From the NCBI GenBank assembly GCA_015232315.1, contig JADFZZ010000028.1:1-64000 (forward strand): a stretch of DNA of 64,000 nucleotides, in the 5' to 3' direction. Origin of the DNA: SAR324 cluster bacterium (lineage in GTDB: Bacteria > SAR324 > NAC60-12). The notes under the pieces were generated by a model. That model had not been told where the DNA came from. It saw nothing but the letters and a program-made list of their open reading frames with translations, and did no database searches. Positions within the stretch are counted from its first letter, which is position 1; the number at the start of each line of letters is the position of its first letter. This document shows positions 60,521-64,000 of this stretch, piece by piece. The translations under genes were made by a program, and so were the position numbers.

Positions 60521-61708
60521 TTATTGGGCGTTGAGGTATTCCACCGCTTTTTTGATCCCGCGCAGGGTCAGATCTTCCATATGAATCACTTCCCTGATTT
60601 TCTGAAGCGTCCAGCTTCCATAGGTGATATCCCATTCATAGGACGGAATGGGATTGAGCCAGACGGAGTATTTGAAGCGTTTGCGGATACGCTGGAGCCA
60701 TGCGTAACTGGCTTCCGAATCATCACCGGCATCAAAATAAATAGACCCGTAACGTGACACGAGTTCTTCAGGAGCCATGCTGGCATCTCCCATAAAAATC
60801 ACCCGGGTTTCAGGATTTTCCTCCAGCAGTTTTTTGGTTGGAATCGCTTTGTAGCGTTGGGGATCTGAATAGACCGTCGCATACACTGTGTTGTGGAAAT
60901 AATAGGTTTTTAATTCTTTAATTCTGTCTCTGAATTTGGAAAACAGCATTCTGGTGACATCCACCCAGGGCATCATGGAAGTGCCACCATTGTCGATCAG
61001 CAGGATCACCCTGATTTTATCCCGAAGTTCTTTTTTGAAAATCAATTCAATCTCTCCGCCATTCCGGGATGTTTTATAAACTGTTTCACCAACATCAAGT
61101 TCACTTTCAGGTCCGGCGGGAATGATGTTTTTCAGCAAGGACAAGGCCTGACGGATGTTTTCTCCACTGAGTGTGTTGGACGCCGAATAATCAATATAAT
61201 TTCGCTCGCCAATCACTTTTACGGCTGAACGGTTTTGTCCGCCACCAAACGCACGGACTCCCGGTTGTGCCGCTCCGGAATTACCAAACGGAGAGGTTCC
61301 CCCGGTTCCGACCCAGCGATTGCCGCCATTATGGGCTTCCATCTGCTCACGCACCGTATCCCAGAAACGCTTCATCAATTCATCATACGACAAATTCCAG
61401 GGCTGAGCCGGCAATTCGCCTCGCTGGATCGCCTGCTGAAGCCACTCCCGGAACTGTTTTGTCTGGAACAAACCCATGTCGCCTTCAGCGATGGCCGGAA
61501 TATCCACTCCGAAAAAATACATGGCAAACGCACGTTCAAAGGCATCCATGTGTTCGACTTTTTTCACAAAGTTCAACCGTGCGAACAAAAACAGATCATC
61601 CAGCGTTTCCACCAGGCCTTTTTCCAGGCCTTTGTAGAAATCAATCACATAGGTCATGCTGACCGGAATGCCATAATCCTGAAGCATGTACACAAAATTG
61701 GTAAACAT
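60521..61708 (-). CDS. VWA (CoxE-like) protein with degenerate MIDAS
   Basis: 395 residues. N-terminal helical CoxE-type region (FVYMLQDYGIPVSMTYVIDFYKGLEKGLVETLDDLFLFAR), a Gly/Asn-rich linker (~125-160), and a VWA domain from ~230. The metal site usually reads DxSxS; here it is DNGGTS (from D239), so metal binding is doubtful. The end is SVWLNPIPSYEWDITYGSWTLQKI. Such proteins work with MoxR ATPases as chaperones for metalloenzyme or complex assembly; the MoxR gene lies 35 bases upstream. Strong GGAGGG before the ATG. Confidence 0.88.
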   Translation of the reverse strand: MFTNFVYMLQDYGIPVSMTYVIDFYKGLEKGLVETLDDLFLFARLNFVKKVEHMDAFERAFAMYFFGVDIPAIAEGDMGLFQTKQFREWLQQAIQRGELPAQPWNLSYDELMKRFWDTVREQMEAHNGGNRWVGTGGTSPFGNSGAAQPGVRAFGGGQNRSAVKVIGERNYIDYSASNTLSGENIRQALSLLKNIIPAGPESELDVGETVYKTSRNGGEIELIFKKELRDKIRVILLIDNGGTSMMPWVDVTRMLFSKFRDRIKELKTYYFHNTVYATVYSDPQRYKAIPTKKLLEENPETRVIFMGDASMAPEELVSRYGSIYFDAGDDSEASYAWLQRIRKRFKYSVWLNPIPSYEWDITYGSWTLQKIREVIHMEDLTLRGIKKAVEYLNAQ

Positions 61709-61743
61709 GGGGTTTCTCCCTCCAATGAACCGTGTTCTTGAGA

Positions 61744-62583
61744 TTACCAGCGTTGCCGGGTGTTGGATTTATTATGTTCGCCACCACGGAACGACAAAAT
61801 ATCATTGGTCCGTTTCAGCAGTGTTCCCAGAAATGGAATATCTTTGGAAGACGTCGGAGTGAGTCCTTCAATTTGGAGGGCTTGTAGCCAGTTCAGCAAT
61901 TCACTGGTTGCAGGAGGTTTTTCATAACCACGTTCTCGAAGTTCATAGAAGATTTTCAGGGCAGATTCCACCAGCCCCTTGTTCACGTCAGGAAAATGCA
62001 AGGCGACAATTTTACGCATTTCATCAGGATGAGGAAACGGGATATGGTGACAGAAACATCGACGCAGGAAGGGATCTGATAATTCCCGTTTGGCATTGGA
62101 AGTGATGATGATGAGGGGACGCTTGACGGCTTTGATGGTTTCATTGACTTCCCTGATCGTGAATTCGCAGTCTTCGAGTACATCCAGCAGATTGTCCTGC
62201 ACATCGGATTCCGTCTTGTCAATTTCATCCAGCAACAGAACCACTCGTTCCTCAGCTTTGAACGCCCGGCCAATGGGGCCCCAGATCACATAGTCATAAA
62301 ACCGGTTCACATCACGTCCTGTGGAACCTGAACCAAACCGTGCGTCATTCAGACGCAACACGGTGTCCTGCACATAACAGACTTCTTCTCCCTTGATGGT
62401 CGATTTTGCCCGAAGGATTTCAATGTTCATGTTCAACGCGCGGCTGATTTCAAAGGCCAGTTGTGTTTTACCCGTCCCCGGTTCACCCGTCAGCAACAAG
62501 GGCTTTTCCATGACAACAGCCATGTTCACAATTGCCTGAAGTTCCGGGTTGATATAATACTTGTCTGTTCCTTCAAATTTCAT
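61744..62583 (-). CDS. MoxR-family AAA+ ATPase
   Basis: 279 residues. Walker A GEPGTGKTQ (37-45), Walker B VVLLLDEIDK, sensor 1 PLIIITSNAKREL and arginine-finger region DPFLRRCFCHHIPFPHPDE. These fit the MoxR/CoxD branch. It is cytoplasmic and probably hexameric, and works with the VWA partner coded just downstream. The client is unknown; CoxD/E pairs mature CO-dehydrogenase-type centres, but no such enzyme is nearby. Confidence 0.92.
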   Translation of the reverse strand: MKFEGTDKYYINPELQAIVNMAVVMEKPLLLTGEPGTGKTQLAFEISRALNMNIEILRAKSTIKGEEVCYVQDTVLRLNDARFGSGSTGRDVNRFYDYVIWGPIGRAFKAEERVVLLLDEIDKTESDVQDNLLDVLEDCEFTIREVNETIKAVKRPLIIITSNAKRELSDPFLRRCFCHHIPFPHPDEMRKIVALHFPDVNKGLVESALKIFYELRERGYEKPPATSELLNWLQALQIEGLTPTSSKDIPFLGTLLKRTNDILSFRGGEHNKSNTRQRW

Positions 62584-62634
62584 AGAGACCCTACGTCTGG
62601 AAGGTTAAGAGAATGACATTTTATTGTATGGAAA

Positions 62635-63297
62635 TTAAAACAGTTTTCGCCCAAACCACACCACTTTCCCGATAATCCGGAATGATTGATGTTGGTCAAC
62701 CAATACCTGAAATGGCGCATAATCCGGATTGTCGCTGATCACGTCAAAGCCGTTTTTATTGTTACGCAGTCGTTTGGTCATGACCGCATCATCCAGTTCC
62801 AACAGATAAATTCCCTCACGTGCGTATTGAGTTTGGTTCAGATCTACCAAAATCTGATCGCCATCAGACAAAGTGGGAACCATGCTGTCTCCGGAAACCT
62901 GCACCATCGCCAGTTGATCAGAAGAGGTTCTGGCCGTTTTGGAGAGCCAGTTTTTATTGAACCCGACAAACTCCGTGATTTCCTCAGATCCTGAAAAAGA
63001 GCCATGCCCGGCGCTGGCTCTGACATCATAAACAGGCGCGAGAACCATATCACGCGCAGGTTTCATCATCCGGTTCTGATCGCCTTCAGCGTCACCTTTG
63101 ACCAGCCAGTTGAGATCAATGGAATATTCTTCACTCAATTCTTGAAGATAACGCATGGAGGGCACACTTTTCCCCTGACAGATCCTGTAGATATGCGAGG
63201 GACTCCTGCCGGTAAGACGGGCAAACTGACTGCGGTTTCCACCGGCAAGTTGTTCAACAATATTTCTGAATCTTGTAACAAACGATGTACTGCTCAT
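62635..63297 (-). CDS. XRE/S24 (LexA-like) repressor
   Basis: 220 residues from the ATG at 63297 (AGAGGGG upstream). N-terminal helix-turn-helix (NRSQFARLTGRSPSHIYRICQGKSVPSMRYLQELSEEYSIDLNWL) and C-terminal S24 peptidase (PVYDVRASAGHGSF, catalytic Ser in VSGDSMVPTLSDGD, catalytic Lys in DDAVMTKRLRNN). Similar to phage CI-type and stress repressors that self-cleave with RecA. No phage genes are in sight, so it may control a chromosomal stress response or be a relic of mobile DNA. Divergent from the next gene. Confidence 0.9.
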   Translation of the reverse strand: MSSTSFVTRFRNIVEQLAGGNRSQFARLTGRSPSHIYRICQGKSVPSMRYLQELSEEYSIDLNWLVKGDAEGDQNRMMKPARDMVLAPVYDVRASAGHGSFSGSEEITEFVGFNKNWLSKTARTSSDQLAMVQVSGDSMVPTLSDGDQILVDLNQTQYAREGIYLLELDDAVMTKRLRNNKNGFDVISDNPDYAPFQVLVDQHQSFRIIGKVVWFGRKLF

Positions 63298-63527
63298 AAC
63301 CCCTCTAAACAATTAATAGTGGCAAAGATTGATGTTCCCGCATCATAAAGATCCATACTGAAAACTCAACCAATAAAAATCCTGAATACAGGTGGATCTG
63401 TGGCAACGCTGATGATTTAGGACGTCCACCAAAAAACAGGCTTGAGAAAACAGACAGGGTTGGATACAGGTAGGGGCTAATGGCAATTTGCCAACTATGT
63501 GTTGAACAACCAGACATCGAATGTGAC
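63298..63527. other. Divergent promoter region
   Basis: 230 bases without a supported gene between the S24 repressor and a divergent lipoprotein gene. A small inverted repeat GGCAA-T-TTGCC (63483-63493) is present. No clear pair of operators for the repressor was found by eye. Confidence 0.35.
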
Positions 63528-64000
63528 ATGAGATTCCACCATACATCAGTATTGTTTATAAAAATCAACCTCAGTCTGTTTGTTTTCTGGCTGGCTGGAT
63601 GCTCTTATCACTATGATCAGGGCCAACTTCTTGAAGCTGAAAAACGCTGGGAGGAATCGGCCATTGAGTACCGACTCGCTTTTGTAGAAGATCCGGAAGA
63701 TTCGGATATTATTGAAGCTCTTGATCGCGTCAATCCCAAAGTTGCCGAAGAAAACATGACGCGTTATCGGGAATATCTGGCCAAACAGCAATACCATAAG
63801 GCCTTCCGGCGTCTGGAGGCCGCCGCGGCGTTGGCTCCTGAACTTCAGGAAGCACAGGATGAACTCAAGCAATGGACCCGTGTGCTGGTTGCCGGAAAAG
63901 TCCTGTTTACCTTTGAACGAGGCCATTCTGAAATTGGACTTGCCGAACAAATGCAGTTTCAAATATGGATCACCAACCCGGTGGGTGAAACACTGAAAGC
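63528..64000 (+). CDS. Lipoprotein with helical-repeat region (partial, runs off window)
   Basis: The ATG at 63528 opens a frame of 157 codons to the window end. It starts with a lipoprotein signal (INLSLFVFWLAGC, lipobox LAGC near residue 25). The mature part is helical and TPR-like (LLEAEKRWEESAIEYRLAF, YREYLAKQQYHKAFRRLEAAAALAPELQEAQDEL), then a strand-rich part (VLVAGKVLFTFERGHSEIGL). Outer-membrane-anchored, function unknown. The opposite-strand frames across this stretch are shadows. Confidence 0.75.
   Translation, partial: MRFHHTSVLFIKINLSLFVFWLAGCSYHYDQGQLLEAEKRWEESAIEYRLAFVEDPEDSDIIEALDRVNPKVAEENMTRYREYLAKQQYHKAFRRLEAAAALAPELQEAQDELKQWTRVLVAGKVLFTFERGHSEIGLAEQMQFQIWITNPVGETLK

Noticed and set aside
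63546-63962. Minus-strand 138-residue frame near the window end
   Set aside because: It is antisense to a plus-strand lipoprotein frame with a clear signal peptide and lipobox; the translation has no family features.

Overview
The window comes from a Gram-negative, flagellated bacterium with moderate G+C. The gene families (a type VI secretion system with DUF2169/DUF3540/DUF4150 accessories, DUF3015, a selenoprotein SelD, a multidomain acetyl-CoA carboxylase, MoxR/VWA pairs) point to a deltaproteobacterial-type lineage (Desulfobacterota, SAR324 or relatives). This placement is an inference; no rRNA or other taxonomic marker is present. No tRNA, rRNA, CRISPR array, integrase or complete insertion sequence was recognised.

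Layout. 1-9 kb holds housekeeping genes: a four-part acetyl-CoA carboxylase fusion, a DJ-1/PfpI protein, DsbD, and a stand-alone fliG. 9-35 kb is a large type VI secretion (T6SS) locus on the minus strand. Its upstream half is vgrG, DUF2169-pentapeptide protein, pentapeptide protein, DUF4150 PAAR-like tip, DUF3540 and DUF3467. A TAXI-type receptor follows, then tssB, tssC, three hcp paralogues, tssK, tssL, tssM, a natural TssB-TssC fusion, an 11-repeat lipoprotein, a second lipoprotein, and a membrane-spanning ParA/MinD-like ATPase. No tssA, tssE, tssF, tssG or clpV gene is in the window, and tssJ is not identifiable. 34.9-39.5 kb is accessory DNA: repeats, an orphan antitoxin, DUF3015 and DUF4105 envelope proteins, and a higBA module lying between two imperfect ~82-bp direct repeats that duplicate the 3' ends of both flanking genes. 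39.5-47.5 kb has two sensor kinases around ispG and an SH3/repeat protein. 47.5-51.7 kb has a phnE-phnC-phnD type ABC transporter with selD. 51.7-64 kb has a cupin, a metzincin-like lipoprotein, moaB, MarC, two small toxin-antitoxin-like pairs, phosphofructokinase, DUF302, a CDP-alcohol phosphatidyltransferase, a LolA-like protein, a VWA/MoxR pair, an S24 repressor and a truncated lipoprotein gene.

The strongest new observations are: (i) selD is a selenoprotein gene, with codon 21 TGA followed by a SECIS-like hairpin with a GGUC loop, so ordinary gene calling truncates it; (ii) the T6SS carries a single-polypeptide TssB-TssC paralogue beside ordinary tssB and tssC; (iii) the same locus ends with a signal-peptide, periplasmic-domain, transmembrane, ParA-like ATPase protein whose P-loop lysines are arginines; (iv) all acetyl-CoA carboxylase activities appear to be joined in one 1512-residue chain; (v) the higBA insertion has a readable junction duplication.

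In operation, the vgrG block would supply the spike and its cargo or adaptors, tssBC/hcp the contractile tube, and tssKLM the baseplate linker and membrane anchor. The remaining baseplate and ClpV must be encoded elsewhere or be absent. Strong hairpins between cistrons of the T6SS operon may set the relative amounts of tube and anchor proteins.
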